Shown piece by piece: positions 24,879-34,108 of a stretch of 43,768 nucleotides of DNA (position 1 is its first letter; each line of letters opens with the position of its first letter). This stretch comes from Candidatus Hydrogenedentes bacterium ADurb.Bin170 (GTDB taxonomy: Bacteria > Hydrogenedentota > Hydrogenedentia > Hydrogenedentales > CAITNO01). The stretch is from contig MWCY01000023.1 in assembly GCA_002070275.1 (NCBI GenBank), positions 1 through 43,768 on the forward strand, written 5' to 3'. The notes beneath the pieces are model-generated. The model had not been told where the DNA came from, ran no database searches, and saw nothing but the letters and a program-made list of their open reading frames with translations. The translations under genes were made by a program, and so were the position numbers.

Positions 24879-25266
24879 AAATCGTAAAATACTCCACAGA
24901 TCCATCATGCATGCGCAAGCCGAGAGTTACCCGGTATAACCCCATATCGATCTCACCCACGGGCTGCCAGCTGACAACGGTTGCTTTGATAAAGGGGTTG
25001 GCGGTGAGATTATCTTCAAGCGCCCGGAATCGGTGCTCTTCCAACCATTCATGAAAACCGAATCCCGTCCCTTTTGCCTGAATCTTCGCCAACTCCGATT
25101 GAACAAAGGCTGTTGTGGAACTGCGCTGTGTGTTGACTCGCTGCCGGTCAAGGGTGATCGGAAAAAGAAGCAGTACCGATACCATGCCTGTTGCGAGAAT
25201 AACCAGCGCAACAAGCGTCTCAAGCAGCGTAAATCCAGCCTGACGGCTGCCCGGTGTTCCAATCAT
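24862..25266 (-). CDS. GspI-like minor pseudopilin
   Basis: A 134-residue prepilin-like protein. Leader MIGTPGSRQAG is cleaved before FTLLETLVALVILATGMVSVL, the pattern that marks GspI/PilV types (ETLVALVIL). The short soluble domain ends VEYFTIYVTDR. Its ATG overlaps the stop of the gspH-like gene in an ATGA arrangement (25263-25266), showing tight translational coupling. It would sit in the inner membrane and join the tip complex of a pseudopilus. Confidence 0.82.
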   Translation of the reverse strand: MIGTPGSRQAGFTLLETLVALVILATGMVSVLLLFPITLDRQRVNTQRSSTTAFVQSELAKIQAKGTGFGFHEWLEEHRFRALEDNLTANPFIKATVVSWQPVGEIDMGLYRVTLGLRMHDGSVEYFTIYVTDR

Positions 25267-26309
25267 TGCTCTAGCCTCACGTAACCGGTACCCCGGTTGA
25301 TCTCCACCAGTGCCCCGAAGGCATCTATCTCGCCGTCAGGATAGGTGATCAGCCTGTCTTCCGGGAAAGCAGAAGGCAGCGGTGCCACCAGAAGCCGATA
25401 TCTTTCCTTCACACCCTGCACCCGGGTCTTCAGGGAGCCGCGCGGTGTAAACACGTGAGCGATATGCGGCCGAACCAGATCCGGATCGAAAAGGGGCATA
25501 ACCTGCGCCAGGGAGGTTACCGAATCAACATAGATGCCTTCTGAAGGTGTCTCCGGATACACATAAACAGGGCGCATCCCCAGATTTTCCAGAAGAGGCG
25601 ATGTGCCCGCCCCCCGTTCCATCTGCCGGTTGTAATGAAACAGGAAGTTCTGTTTTTCGGGGGGCGCATAGCCCAGCGCACCGTCAACCTGATACACCGG
25701 AGAACCGAGCGCATTCAGTGCACGCTCCTGTGCTGTGCCCGATCCGCCTGGCATTTTTTCAAAATCTTCCCGGGGCAGATTCAAAAGAAGCGAATATCCG
25801 TCCGGAAAAGAAACAATATCGCCCATTCCCGGCGTAGGCACAAAAATTCCCGCTTTGCGCCAGTCGACCGCTTCTTCACTCCCCGTAATGGAATCGGAAT
25901 CTTCCGCTTGCTGCACATCCGGCGGCAGTATCGGCCACACGGGCATCTCCGCCGGAAGCCGATACATGACCGTGGCAGCTACAATGGTACGCACCCAGGT
26001 ATCCGACACGGAATCTTCCATCGGAGAAAAAGTAACAGTGCCGTCCGCTTCCTTCGAAAAAGGATTATCCAGAAAATAGACGACTGCTGTTTCCACGTTG
26101 TTATTCACGGCATAGACACGGGCGGCACGCAAAAGTGTGTACAGCATTCTGGCACTGTCCCGCAAGTCATTTCGTGAAAACATATTCACGACAGGAACAG
26201 AAAAAGCGGCAAGAATAGTAATGATCGCCAGCACGACCAGCAATTCGATGAGCGTCCAGCCCGAGCGACTGCGGGTACGATGTCTGTATGTTAAAAAGCG
26301 CTGCACCAC
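25263..26309 (-). CDS. GspH-like pseudopilin
   Basis: A 348-residue prepilin-like protein. A basic leader (RHRTRSRSG) precedes [25 protein letters not shown], with Glu at +5 and an unusual Trp instead of Phe/Met at +1. The next part (NDLRDSARMLYTLLRAARVYAVNNN) is typical of GspH/FimT proteins. The soluble domain is longer than in standard GspH (about 170). Start is one of two adjacent GTG codons (26309 or 26306) with AGG at about 7 nt; no ATG is available before the leader. It couples to the gspI-like gene through a 4-nt overlap. The gap to the gspG-like gene is 139 bp. Confidence 0.8.
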   Translation of the reverse strand: MVQRFLTYRHRTRSRSGWTLIELLVVLAIITILAAFSVPVVNMFSRNDLRDSARMLYTLLRAARVYAVNNNVETAVVYFLDNPFSKEADGTVTFSPMEDSVSDTWVRTIVAATVMYRLPAEMPVWPILPPDVQQAEDSDSITGSEEAVDWRKAGIFVPTPGMGDIVSFPDGYSLLLNLPREDFEKMPGGSGTAQERALNALGSPVYQVDGALGYAPPEKQNFLFHYNRQMERGAGTSPLLENLGMRPVYVYPETPSEGIYVDSVTSLAQVMPLFDPDLVRPHIAHVFTPRGSLKTRVQGVKERYRLLVAPLPSAFPEDRLITYPDGEIDAFGALVEINRGTGYVRLEQ

Positions 26310-26448
26310 GTTGAAACCTGCCTGTATAAGTGTCCGGTCTCGCTATCCCTGCCGCCCCACCCGGACGGACAGATCGTTGATCAGCAGAAATCAATAGAAA
26401 ACTGCAGGCGGAAAAGGAAAGGACCCTCCCGCCTGCAGCACAACACTC

Positions 26449-27396
26449 TTATTGATAGAAACGCTGCCAGCTGCTTCCGTTGTCCCAGTTGTTGACGTCA
26501 TCACCGCCCGCAATATCCTCTTCCGATTCGGAATAGAACCACTCATTGGGATCATTGCTGTAAACAGCCTGATACAGCATCTGGCTGCTGCGGGAGTTTC
26601 CGCCGTATGACCACAGATATGCCGGCTTGTTCGGCTGCGCCGGGCTGTTCACTTTGCTCGGCCAGGTCGCCGCATCGGGCACCGCATAGAGCATGGCATC
26701 CTGCGGGGAGAATTCAAAGCCGTCCGGTTTTACGGTAAACCGGGAAGCAGCGTCTGTATTGCTCATATCGATGCTGAAAATGCGGAAGGGAATAGGCCAC
26801 CGCTTTCCGGGGGGAGCTCCTGCTGTGGAGAAGCGCCACGGCCCCGGCCACGCACGGTAAATCTGACCCCACGGATCCAGCCCGATATCCATATAGTTGG
26901 TGCCCAGTTTGGCAAGCACATCACGATCAACATACAACTGCGCAATGGAATCAGCACCCGTCGACAGCGTGTCTCTGCCAAGACGCAGCAGGTCATACAG
27001 AATGCGTGCGTAGACATTTGCCGCCCGTTCGAACATTGCGTAATCGAACCGACCGGGATTGTCCAGATTGGACGGCCAGCCGATCTGGATCACGTCTCCC
27101 GGAAAAGCGCTTTGTACATTGGCAACCTGCACGGGGGCGCTGTCCGGTCCGTCTGTAGGCACCACTTCACGCACCGAATTTTTCTTGAGCATCTGCCCGA
27201 AATTGCCACGACCCGCGTCAGTCGTAATCGCTGTCAGTGACATCTCCATGCCACTGATTTCCGCAACAGCCCGTGTGACGCGGGCTCGGACGATATAACG
27301 CTGCACATTGGGCACCACGATAGAGGCGAGAATAGCAATGATCGCCATGACCACCAGCAATTCCACCAGTGTAAAACCCCGGTTATTTTTCTTCAT
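26449..27396 (-). CDS. GspG-like major pseudopilin
   Basis: A 315-residue prepilin-like protein. Leader MKKNNRG is cut before FTLVELLVVMAIIAILASIVVPNV, the classical GspG/PilA start. The segment DIGLDPWGQIYRAW corresponds to the DPWG-x-x-Y loop that marks major pseudopilins of type II secretion. A long C-terminal extension distinguishes it from ordinary GspG (about 145 residues). An excellent ribosome site (AAAGGAGGT) precedes the ATG, consistent with high expression. The 258-bp gap upstream to the gspF-like gene is AT-rich and may carry a separate promoter (TATAGTATACT near 27527-27537), but no -35 is convincing. Confidence 0.85.
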   Translation of the reverse strand: MKKNNRGFTLVELLVVMAIIAILASIVVPNVQRYIVRARVTRAVAEISGMEMSLTAITTDAGRGNFGQMLKKNSVREVVPTDGPDSAPVQVANVQSAFPGDVIQIGWPSNLDNPGRFDYAMFERAANVYARILYDLLRLGRDTLSTGADSIAQLYVDRDVLAKLGTNYMDIGLDPWGQIYRAWPGPWRFSTAGAPPGKRWPIPFRIFSIDMSNTDAASRFTVKPDGFEFSPQDAMLYAVPDAATWPSKVNSPAQPNKPAYLWSYGGNSRSSQMLYQAVYSNDPNEWFYSESEEDIAGGDDVNNWDNGSSWQRFYQ

Positions 27397-27654
27397 ACCT
27401 GACCTCCTTTAGGGCGTGCATCAGCACGCATCTACCTGCAAAAAATGATTAAAAATATACCTTGCATACCGAAAGGCACAGTGCATTTCATGCCTTTTTC
27501 AAAGGCAATACAAGCGCCCAGCCAGTAAGTATACTATAGTTTACCCTATTCTTATAAAAAAGTGTGACTTTTTTTGTATTTTTTAACAAAATTCCAGCGA
27601 AAACTCCAGCGCACTCAAAGCAGAGCTTCTGCAGGATTCTGTGTTCAAATCCGA

Positions 27655-28896
27655 TCAGCCGCCGGTAATGCTGTCGCCCAGCGTGAAAATAGGCAGGTAC
27701 AGCGCGACGACAATGAAACCGATAATACCGCCCAGCACAATAATAATGAGCGGTTCCATGAGAGCAAGCATGCCTTCCACCGCCGCCTCCACCTCAGCAT
27801 CATAAATATCCGCCACTTTCATGAGCATGGAGTCCAGCGCACCGGTTTCCTCACCCACGTCGATCATATTGACCACCATGGCAGGAAACACTTTACTGGC
27901 ATCCAGTGGTGCGGCAATCGTTCCGCCATCCTGCACGCTATCGTATACAGCATCGCAGGCATTTTGAATCACTTCGTTGCCGATGGTTTCCCGGGTGATT
28001 TTCAGTGCCTGAAGAATCGGCACGCCGGAGGTGACCAGTGTGCCGAGGGTTCGGGAGAAACGCGCCACCGACACCTTCACAATCAGATCGCCCACAAGCG
28101 GAACTTTCAGGATCACCCGGTCGAAAACGCGTTTCACCTGCTTGGATCGCATCATCAGTTTAATGACGATGATAATCCAGCAGATTACGGTAACCAGCAC
28201 CCACCATTTATAGATCATGAAGTCCCCGGCGGCAATCAGAATTTTTGTGGGACCGGGAAGATCGCCACCGAATTCCAGAAAGATATCCGCGAAAACGGGC
28301 ACCACTTTAAGAAGCAGGAAGGCGACGATGCCGGCAGCAATGAGCAGCACCGCAATGGGATAAATCATGGCGCCCCGCACACGCCGTTTCAGTGCCTGAC
28401 GCCGTTCCATGAACAGGGCAAGCCGTTGCAGCACGACTTCAAGCATACCGCCGACTTCACCGGCGCGTACCATATTGACAAAAAGGCGGTCGAACTGTTT
28501 GGGATGCTTGGCAAGGGCTTCGGCAAAAGTGGAACCGCTCTGAATATCAGCCGCCGTCTCCCGCAGGATATCACGCAGCTTGCACGGCTTCAATTGGGCA
28601 ATAAGCACATTAATGCAGCGAAGCAAAGGCAGACCCGCATCAATCAGCGTGGACAGCTGCCTGGTCATCACCACAATTTCCTTGGTTTTGACGCCGCCGA
28701 AATAGAGCTCTTCAATGCCGCCCTTGCCCTGACGCAGCGCACGACGTTCATCGGCGCGGGTCGCCTCTTTAATGTGGGTCGGGAAAAGCCCGAGCGCTCG
28801 CACATCGTTCAGCGCCAGCGCTTGCGTATCGGCCTGAATAATACCGAACTGCTGCTTGCCGTCTCGATTCAGTGCTCTGTAAGCATATTTTGGCAT
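27655..28896 (-). CDS. PilC/GspF inner-membrane platform protein
   Basis: A 413-residue protein with two copies of the T2SSF domain. The N-terminus MPKYAYRALNRDGK is the family start. The first domain (about 75-200) contains ELYFGGVKTKEIVVMTRQLSTLIDAGLPLLR, and the second (about 275-400) contains VARFSRTLGTLVTSGVPILQALK and MIDVGEETGALDSML. Three long membrane segments are visible. The protein anchors the assembly ATPase and moves pilin subunits into the fibre. ATG has AGGAG at 8 nt. It lies 11 bp after the second PilB/GspE-like gene. PilC and GspF cannot be told apart from sequence alone; pilT in the operon favours a type IV pilus. Confidence 0.92.
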   Translation of the reverse strand: MPKYAYRALNRDGKQQFGIIQADTQALALNDVRALGLFPTHIKEATRADERRALRQGKGGIEELYFGGVKTKEIVVMTRQLSTLIDAGLPLLRCINVLIAQLKPCKLRDILRETAADIQSGSTFAEALAKHPKQFDRLFVNMVRAGEVGGMLEVVLQRLALFMERRQALKRRVRGAMIYPIAVLLIAAGIVAFLLLKVVPVFADIFLEFGGDLPGPTKILIAAGDFMIYKWWVLVTVICWIIIVIKLMMRSKQVKRVFDRVILKVPLVGDLIVKVSVARFSRTLGTLVTSGVPILQALKITRETIGNEVIQNACDAVYDSVQDGGTIAAPLDASKVFPAMVVNMIDVGEETGALDSMLMKVADIYDAEVEAAVEGMLALMEPLIIIVLGGIIGFIVVALYLPIFTLGDSITGG

Positions 28897-28907
28897 AGCT
28901 GCTTCTC

Positions 28908-30656
28908 CTAGTCTTCATACCGGTCGGTTTTTGCAATGACTTCCGCCGCGCTGGTAATGCCCTGAATGCATTTCACCAGCCCTTCTTCCCGCAAAATAAC
29001 CATATTCTGATGTTTACGGGCATATGTGCGCAATTCATGCGCCATCGCACGTTCAAGAATCAATTCGCGAACCGCCTCATCCACAAGCATCACTTCATAA
29101 AGTCCCGTACGGCCCATGTATCCCACATAATCACAGGCAGCGCAGCCTTTCGGCCGGAAAAAAGCGAATTTCGGATCGTTGCGCCAGGCCTGAGGGACAC
29201 TCAACTCATCCATTTCCTCTTTTTCAGGCGTGTACCGTTCCCGGCATGCCTTGCACAGCACACGCACCAGACGCTGAGCAAGCACCGCTTCCAGTGACGC
29301 TGTAATCATGAAAGGCTCCACATCCATGTCGAGCAGTCGGGTGATCGTTTCAGGTGCGCTGTTCGTATGAAGCGTACTCAACACCAGGTGACCGGTAAGG
29401 GATGCCTCCACGGCAATTTTTGCCGTCTCAAGGTCACGGATTTCACCGACCATCACAATATCCGGGTCCTGTCGAAGAATGGCGCGCAGGCAGGCGGCAA
29501 AGGTAAGCCCCACCTCTTCATGCACCTGACATTGGACAAGCCGTTCTATCTGAAGCTCCACCGGATCTTCTGTAGTAATTATCTTTACTTCCGGTGTATT
29601 CAATATATTCAGACAGGCATAGAGCGTGGTGGTCTTGCCGCAGCCTGTCGGTCCGGTGACCAGCATGATGCCGTTGGGCTTATTGATTACGGTATCCACT
29701 TTTTTTCGCGCACCCTGTGAAAGGCCCAGCTGATCAAGGTCAATACGAACAGCCGTCCGGTCAAGAATACGCATCACAACACCTTCTCCGTAGAGAGAGG
29801 GCAGCGTTGCCACGCGGATATCGATAAGACTGTCACCGATTTTAAGTTCGATACGGGCGTCCTGCGGCAGGCGCCTTTCGCCAATATCCATATTGGATAT
29901 GATTTTGATACGGGAAACAATGGCAATACAGGAAGCTTTCGGCGGATGAACCACTTCATGAAGCACGCCGTCAATACGAATACGAATCCGGAAATCTTCT
30001 TCGTAAACCTCGAAATGTATATCCGAAGCACGCTTCTGCAGCGCTGTCAAAAAAATAAGGTTGACTATCTTGATCACTTCCGGCTGTTGTGCCAGTTCAA
30101 CCAGATTATCAACATTTGACAGAATTTCCTGCTGGCCCAACTCTTCCAGGGAGAGCTCTTCTGTGCCGACCAGTTCCTTCAGCTCGTCCAGCATGGCACC
30201 GACAGAACCGGTCTCGAAGGAATAATTCTTTTTCCATGCAGCACTCACTTCTTCGGGTGTGCTGATGGCACCCTGAACATCCAGTCCGGTGATCTGCCGA
30301 AGATCGTCCAGGGTCTGCATGTTGAGGGGATCCGACATGGCAACCGTCAGTGTATTGTTCTCAAAGCTGATCGGTATCACACCGTAAAACTGCGCCACAT
30401 CGCCCGACAGCATTTTGATGATTTCCACGGGGATATTGCGCTTGCTGAGATCCACGCGAACCATGCCCTGCTGCATGCCCAGCGCTTCAATAATATTCTG
30501 CTCTGTGGCATGACCAAGGGAAACGAGAATACGCCCGATCAAATCCCCGGTCAGACGCTGACGTTGAAGCGCCTCGTCAAGATGCAGAGGAGAGATCGTT
30601 CCCTGATCAATGAGGATTTCACCGAGAGGGCGTGCTTTTTGTAGAACGGCTGGCAT
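28908..30656 (-). CDS. PilB/GspE-type assembly ATPase (second copy)
   Basis: A 582-residue secretion ATPase. Two MshEN-type N-terminal parts (about 1-150; LGEILIDQGTISPLHLDEAL, ALGMQQGMVRVDL) precede the RecA-like domain. Walker A is GPTGCGKTTTLYACLN, with Asp-box segment ITTEDPVE and Walker B region DPDIVMVGEIRDLETA; the His box is LVLSTLHTN. A four-cysteine metal site follows (CKACRERY and CAACDYVGY). These are the hallmarks of extension ATPases that hydrolyse ATP to assemble pilins. It lies between pilT and the platform gene, 27 bp after pilT. Compared with the other copy at 31812 it lacks the Ser-rich linker. Confidence 0.92.
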   Translation of the reverse strand: MPAVLQKARPLGEILIDQGTISPLHLDEALQRQRLTGDLIGRILVSLGHATEQNIIEALGMQQGMVRVDLSKRNIPVEIIKMLSGDVAQFYGVIPISFENNTLTVAMSDPLNMQTLDDLRQITGLDVQGAISTPEEVSAAWKKNYSFETGSVGAMLDELKELVGTEELSLEELGQQEILSNVDNLVELAQQPEVIKIVNLIFLTALQKRASDIHFEVYEEDFRIRIRIDGVLHEVVHPPKASCIAIVSRIKIISNMDIGERRLPQDARIELKIGDSLIDIRVATLPSLYGEGVVMRILDRTAVRIDLDQLGLSQGARKKVDTVINKPNGIMLVTGPTGCGKTTTLYACLNILNTPEVKIITTEDPVELQIERLVQCQVHEEVGLTFAACLRAILRQDPDIVMVGEIRDLETAKIAVEASLTGHLVLSTLHTNSAPETITRLLDMDVEPFMITASLEAVLAQRLVRVLCKACRERYTPEKEEMDELSVPQAWRNDPKFAFFRPKGCAACDYVGYMGRTGLYEVMLVDEAVRELILERAMAHELRTYARKHQNMVILREEGLVKCIQGITSAAEVIAKTDRYED

Positions 30657-30683
30657 AAATAAAAACGTGTTTCCTTAATACGC

Positions 30684-31805
30684 TCAACCGGCGCGTCTGG
30701 CCTGGCCCGGAGCACCGCCGCCCGGAAGATCACCGAGCAGACCCAGCGCACGCGCCTGCGTTTCAAATTCGTCTGCCATCTGTGCCTTGGCAAGAAGGTC
30801 TTCGTATTTACAGACCCCTTTGCGAAGCAGCGCCAGAAGGTGCTCGTCAAGAAGATTCATGCCGTATTTGTGCCCGGTCTGAATGGCCGAGGTAATACGG
30901 TAGGACTTGTTTTCACGGATAAGATTCTGAATAGCAGGCGTAGTAATCATCACTTCAAAGGCCGCCACGCGACCGAATCCGCTCTTGCGGGGAATCAGCG
31001 CCTGAGAAATCACCGCCTTGAGGTTACCCGAAAGCTGCGTACGGATCTGCTCCTGCTGGTTCGTCGGGAAAGCGTCCACCAGACGGTCAATCGTACGTAC
31101 CGCACCCGTTGTATGCAGCGTGCCAAAAACCAGGTGACCCGTTTCGGCTGCGGTTACCGCCGCTTCAATCGTTTCCAGGTCGCGCATTTCACCCACCAGA
31201 ATCACGTCCGGGTCCTGACGAAGCACACGCCGGAGCGCCTCGGAGAAGGTGGGTACGTCCACGCCCACTTCGCGCTGCATGATAATACTCTTTTTGTGGG
31301 TGTGATAGTATTCGATGGGGTCTTCAATCGTCACAATATGGTGGTCATAATTGATGTTAATATAGTCAATCATGGTGGCAAGCGAGGTGGATTTTCCGGA
31401 ACCTGTCGGCCCTGTCACCAATATAAGACCACGGGGTTGCGTTATCACCTCTTTCAAACCATTGGGAAGACCGATCTCCTCAAAAGTCAGGATTTTGCGC
31501 GGAATCAGACGAAGCACCAGCCCCACATAACCGCGCTGCTTAAAGATGGAAACACGAAAGCGCGCCACATCTTCAAAAGCAAAACCGAAGTCGGCACCGC
31601 CCACCTCCTGCAGCTCCTGCTGGTTATCCACAGAAGCGATGCTTTTCATGAGCCGTTCCGTATCTTCAGCCGTACATGGGTTGTCCCCGAAAAACTGAAG
31701 ATGCCCGTGCACGCGACCAATTGGGGGGACCCCCTCCGTAATGTGCAAGTCGGAGCCGTCACGGTCAACAAGCATTCGCAGCAAACTTACAATTTCATAA
31801 GCCAT
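30684..31805 (-). CDS. pilT: PilT type IV pilus retraction ATPase
   Basis: A 373-residue twitching-motility ATPase of normal PilT length. It starts with the PilT N-domain (LLRMLVDRDGSDLHITEGVPPIGRVHG). Walker A is GPTGSGKSTSLATMID (about residues 130-145), Asp box IVTIEDPIEYYH, Walker B region DPDVILVGEMRDLETIEAA and His box GTLHTTGAVRTIDR. The AIRNLIRE-like element appears as AIQNLIREN, characteristic of PilT. No tetracysteine motif is present, separating it from PilB. It starts 6 nt after the stop of the first PilB-like gene with AAAGG at 9 nt. Presence of PilT argues that the system includes a retractile pilus rather than only type II secretion. Confidence 0.95.
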   Translation of the reverse strand: MAYEIVSLLRMLVDRDGSDLHITEGVPPIGRVHGHLQFFGDNPCTAEDTERLMKSIASVDNQQELQEVGGADFGFAFEDVARFRVSIFKQRGYVGLVLRLIPRKILTFEEIGLPNGLKEVITQPRGLILVTGPTGSGKSTSLATMIDYININYDHHIVTIEDPIEYYHTHKKSIIMQREVGVDVPTFSEALRRVLRQDPDVILVGEMRDLETIEAAVTAAETGHLVFGTLHTTGAVRTIDRLVDAFPTNQQEQIRTQLSGNLKAVISQALIPRKSGFGRVAAFEVMITTPAIQNLIRENKSYRITSAIQTGHKYGMNLLDEHLLALLRKGVCKYEDLLAKAQMADEFETQARALGLLGDLPGGGAPGQARRAG

Positions 31806-31811
31806 AAAAAA

Positions 31812-33701
31812 TTACCTTTCAGCACCGGCAGCAGCTGGTGCCGGCATCGCAGGGTGTGCTTTTGTTTCGGAATCCGCTTTTTCCGTACGAATAAGCGGTT
31901 CATCCACACGGGTACGCCGGTTGACTTCTTCCAGTGTTGTCAACCCCCGTTTGGCTTTGTTCCAGGCATCCTCACGCATGGTGATCATGCCGTCAATCCG
32001 GGCCTGGCGGCGCAATGCCGTAGCGCTTTCACCGCGCATCAGCATAACACGCAGGGCATCGTTGGTCAGAAGCAACTCATAAGCGCCCAGCCGTCCCTGG
32101 TACCCTGTTTCATTACAGCTTTCACAGCCTGCCCCGTGCTCAAGCCGCACTGTACTCCAGTCAATATCCATTTCCAGACGGTCTTTCTCAATCTCGGCAG
32201 GCTGATAGACCTCACGGCAGCCGTTACACACCGTGCGCACCAGCCGCTGTGCAAGAATAGCGCGTACACCGGAAGCCACAAGAAAAGGCTTGATGCCGAT
32301 ATCGATCAAACGGGTAAAAGAACTGGCCGTGTCGTTGGTATGCAGTGTAGAGAAAACAAGATGCCCGGTCAGTGCGGCCTTAATGGCTATTTCCGCCGTT
32401 TCCTGGTCACGAATTTCACCGACCATCACGATATCGGGGTCCTGACGGAAAATAGCACGAAGCGCCCGGGCAAAGTCCCAGCCGATTTCATGGTTGATCT
32501 GAACCTGATTAATGCCGGTCAGCTGATATTCGACCGGATCTTCCACTGTAATAATTTTGGTATCCGGCGTGTTCAGCGTATTGAGCGAGCCATACAGCGT
32601 GGTTGTTTTGCCCGAACCCGTAGGTCCGGTCACCAGCACCACACCGGTAGCATGACGGATCAGACGCTCCCACTGCACCTGATGCTCGGCACAAAAGCCC
32701 AGCTGACCCAGACCCAGCAGCAGACCGCTCTTATCAAGAATACGCATCACCACGCTCTCGCCGTAAACGCCAGGAAGCGCACTGACACGCAAGTCAATAT
32801 CTTTGGCACCGACACTCATTTTGATGCGCCCGTCCTGAGGGATACGACGCTCGGAAATATCCATACCCGCCATAATTTTAAGGCGGGAAATTATGGCGGA
32901 TTGAGCACGTTTCGGCGGTGTGGGCATTTCCTGCATGACACCGTCAATACGATAACGGACCGTCATGGTCGTTTTACCGGGCTCAATATGAATATCACTG
33001 GCACGCAGGCGGTACGCCTCCACGATCAGCTGCTGCACATAACGCACGACAGGGCTGTCGTCTTGGACATCGCCAACCGTTGCCATCGTTTCCTGAGCAT
33101 CGCCCAGATCTATGCTGTCAATGCTCATATCATCAGCGGACAGAGAGGCAAAAGAGCCCATGGAGCCACTGGCACCGGAGCCGAGATTGGAGAAACTGCT
33201 CAGAGAACTCACACTGGAGGCGCTGCTCGCCGAAGAAAGCATGGACTCAACGGTCTCTTTCTGGTGACCGTAGTAACGGCCTAATGCCTCTGTGATGCCT
33301 TCGGGCGTGGCGAGTGCCGGTTCAATCGGGCGGTCAAGCAGGCGGGACAGGTTATCCAGCGTGTTAATATTGGTAGGGTCGGAGGTGGCTACAATGAGCG
33401 TGCTGCCACGCTCCTCCAAAGGCACCACACGGTACAGCGTGGCAATGGAGCCTTCCATCAGTGCCCGGATACGGGGCGGAATATCACGCTCCGCCAGATC
33501 AATCAGCGGAAGTCCCAGCTGTTCGGCAAGTGCTTCGATAATCTGCGATTTGCTGAGATAGCCCAACCGCACCAGAATCTCGCCCAATTTGCGGTTGCTC
33601 ATGGTCGTTTGCTGGCGGTGCAGGGCTTCTTCCAGCTGCTGCTGGGTGATAATTTTTTTATCAACCAGCTGTTTTCCGAAACTAGAATACATCGTCTGCA
33701 T
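31812..33701 (-). CDS. pilB: PilB/GspE-type assembly ATPase with Ser-rich linker (first copy)
   Basis: A 629-residue extension ATPase. MshEN-like domains (about 1-150; FGKQLVDKKIITQQQLEEAL, LAEQLGLPLIDL) are followed by a low-complexity Ser/Gly linker (about 154-200) that the second copy lacks. The ATPase core has GPTGSGKTTTLYGSLN, TVEDPVEYQ, DPDIVMVGEIRDQETAEIA and STLHTNDTASS, then a tetracysteine site CNGC / CESCNETGY. The order pilB-pilT-(second copy)-pilC suggests it is the main pilus motor of the operon. A near-consensus promoter stands 30 bp upstream. ATG has AAAGG at 9 nt. Both copies keep all catalytic motifs, so both should be active. Confidence 0.92.
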   Translation of the reverse strand: MQTMYSSFGKQLVDKKIITQQQLEEALHRQQTTMSNRKLGEILVRLGYLSKSQIIEALAEQLGLPLIDLAERDIPPRIRALMEGSIATLYRVVPLEERGSTLIVATSDPTNINTLDNLSRLLDRPIEPALATPEGITEALGRYYGHQKETVESMLSSASSASSVSSLSSFSNLGSGASGSMGSFASLSADDMSIDSIDLGDAQETMATVGDVQDDSPVVRYVQQLIVEAYRLRASDIHIEPGKTTMTVRYRIDGVMQEMPTPPKRAQSAIISRLKIMAGMDISERRIPQDGRIKMSVGAKDIDLRVSALPGVYGESVVMRILDKSGLLLGLGQLGFCAEHQVQWERLIRHATGVVLVTGPTGSGKTTTLYGSLNTLNTPDTKIITVEDPVEYQLTGINQVQINHEIGWDFARALRAIFRQDPDIVMVGEIRDQETAEIAIKAALTGHLVFSTLHTNDTASSFTRLIDIGIKPFLVASGVRAILAQRLVRTVCNGCREVYQPAEIEKDRLEMDIDWSTVRLEHGAGCESCNETGYQGRLGAYELLLTNDALRVMLMRGESATALRRQARIDGMITMREDAWNKAKRGLTTLEEVNRRTRVDEPLIRTEKADSETKAHPAMPAPAAAGAER

Positions 33702-33730
33702 GCGAGATTACCTTTGCGTCACTCGCCTCA

Positions 33731-33759
33731 ACTGTACCAAAAAAGCACTTTCGTGTCAA
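33731..33759 (-). promoter_or_regulatory. promoter of the pilB-pilT-gspE-pilC operon
   Basis: TTGACA (33754-33759, perfect) and TACAGT (33731-33736, four of six) lie 17 bp apart on the minus strand. The expected start near 33724 leaves a short leader of about 23 nt to the ATG at 33701. Confidence 0.7.
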
Positions 33760-34108
33760 TATTTTCACAGTAAAGACAACACAAACTGCCGAGAAAACAA
33801 GGCTATTCCACCTGGTCTCCGGCAGAGAAAGCATTTCTTCTGTTCTGAAAAATTCGCTACTTTATGTCAATAATTAACCTGATCATACTGGCTCCGGCAT
33901 CCGACAATACGGACACCTCTATACTATTGTCTCTCATAAATAGGTCGGCTGTCAACTCTAAAAGTGTTTATAGCCGTAACTTATTCAAAATCCACCTTCT
34001 ATGGCGCCTCAAAAATTGATGCTCTTTTACCTTCTGGCGACGTAAAAAAACGCCTTACTCCGGGAGGGCAGCGCAGCCGTGTGTCTGAAAAACAGGCTTC
34101 TGTGACTG
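33760..34108. other. intergenic region between the pilus operon and the hydrolase gene
   Basis: About 350 bp without a supported gene. A plus-strand frame at 33964-34242 overlaps the 3' end of the hydrolase gene and has no recognisable content. The left half is AT-rich, as expected of sequence upstream of the pil promoter. I see no strong terminator for the hydrolase operon here. Confidence 0.5.

Noticed and set aside
30840-33284. Plus-strand open frame of 814 codons
   Set aside because: It is antisense to pilT and pilB, whose motifs are unambiguous. Its composition (His, Arg, Thr, Gln-rich) is typical of a shadow frame.
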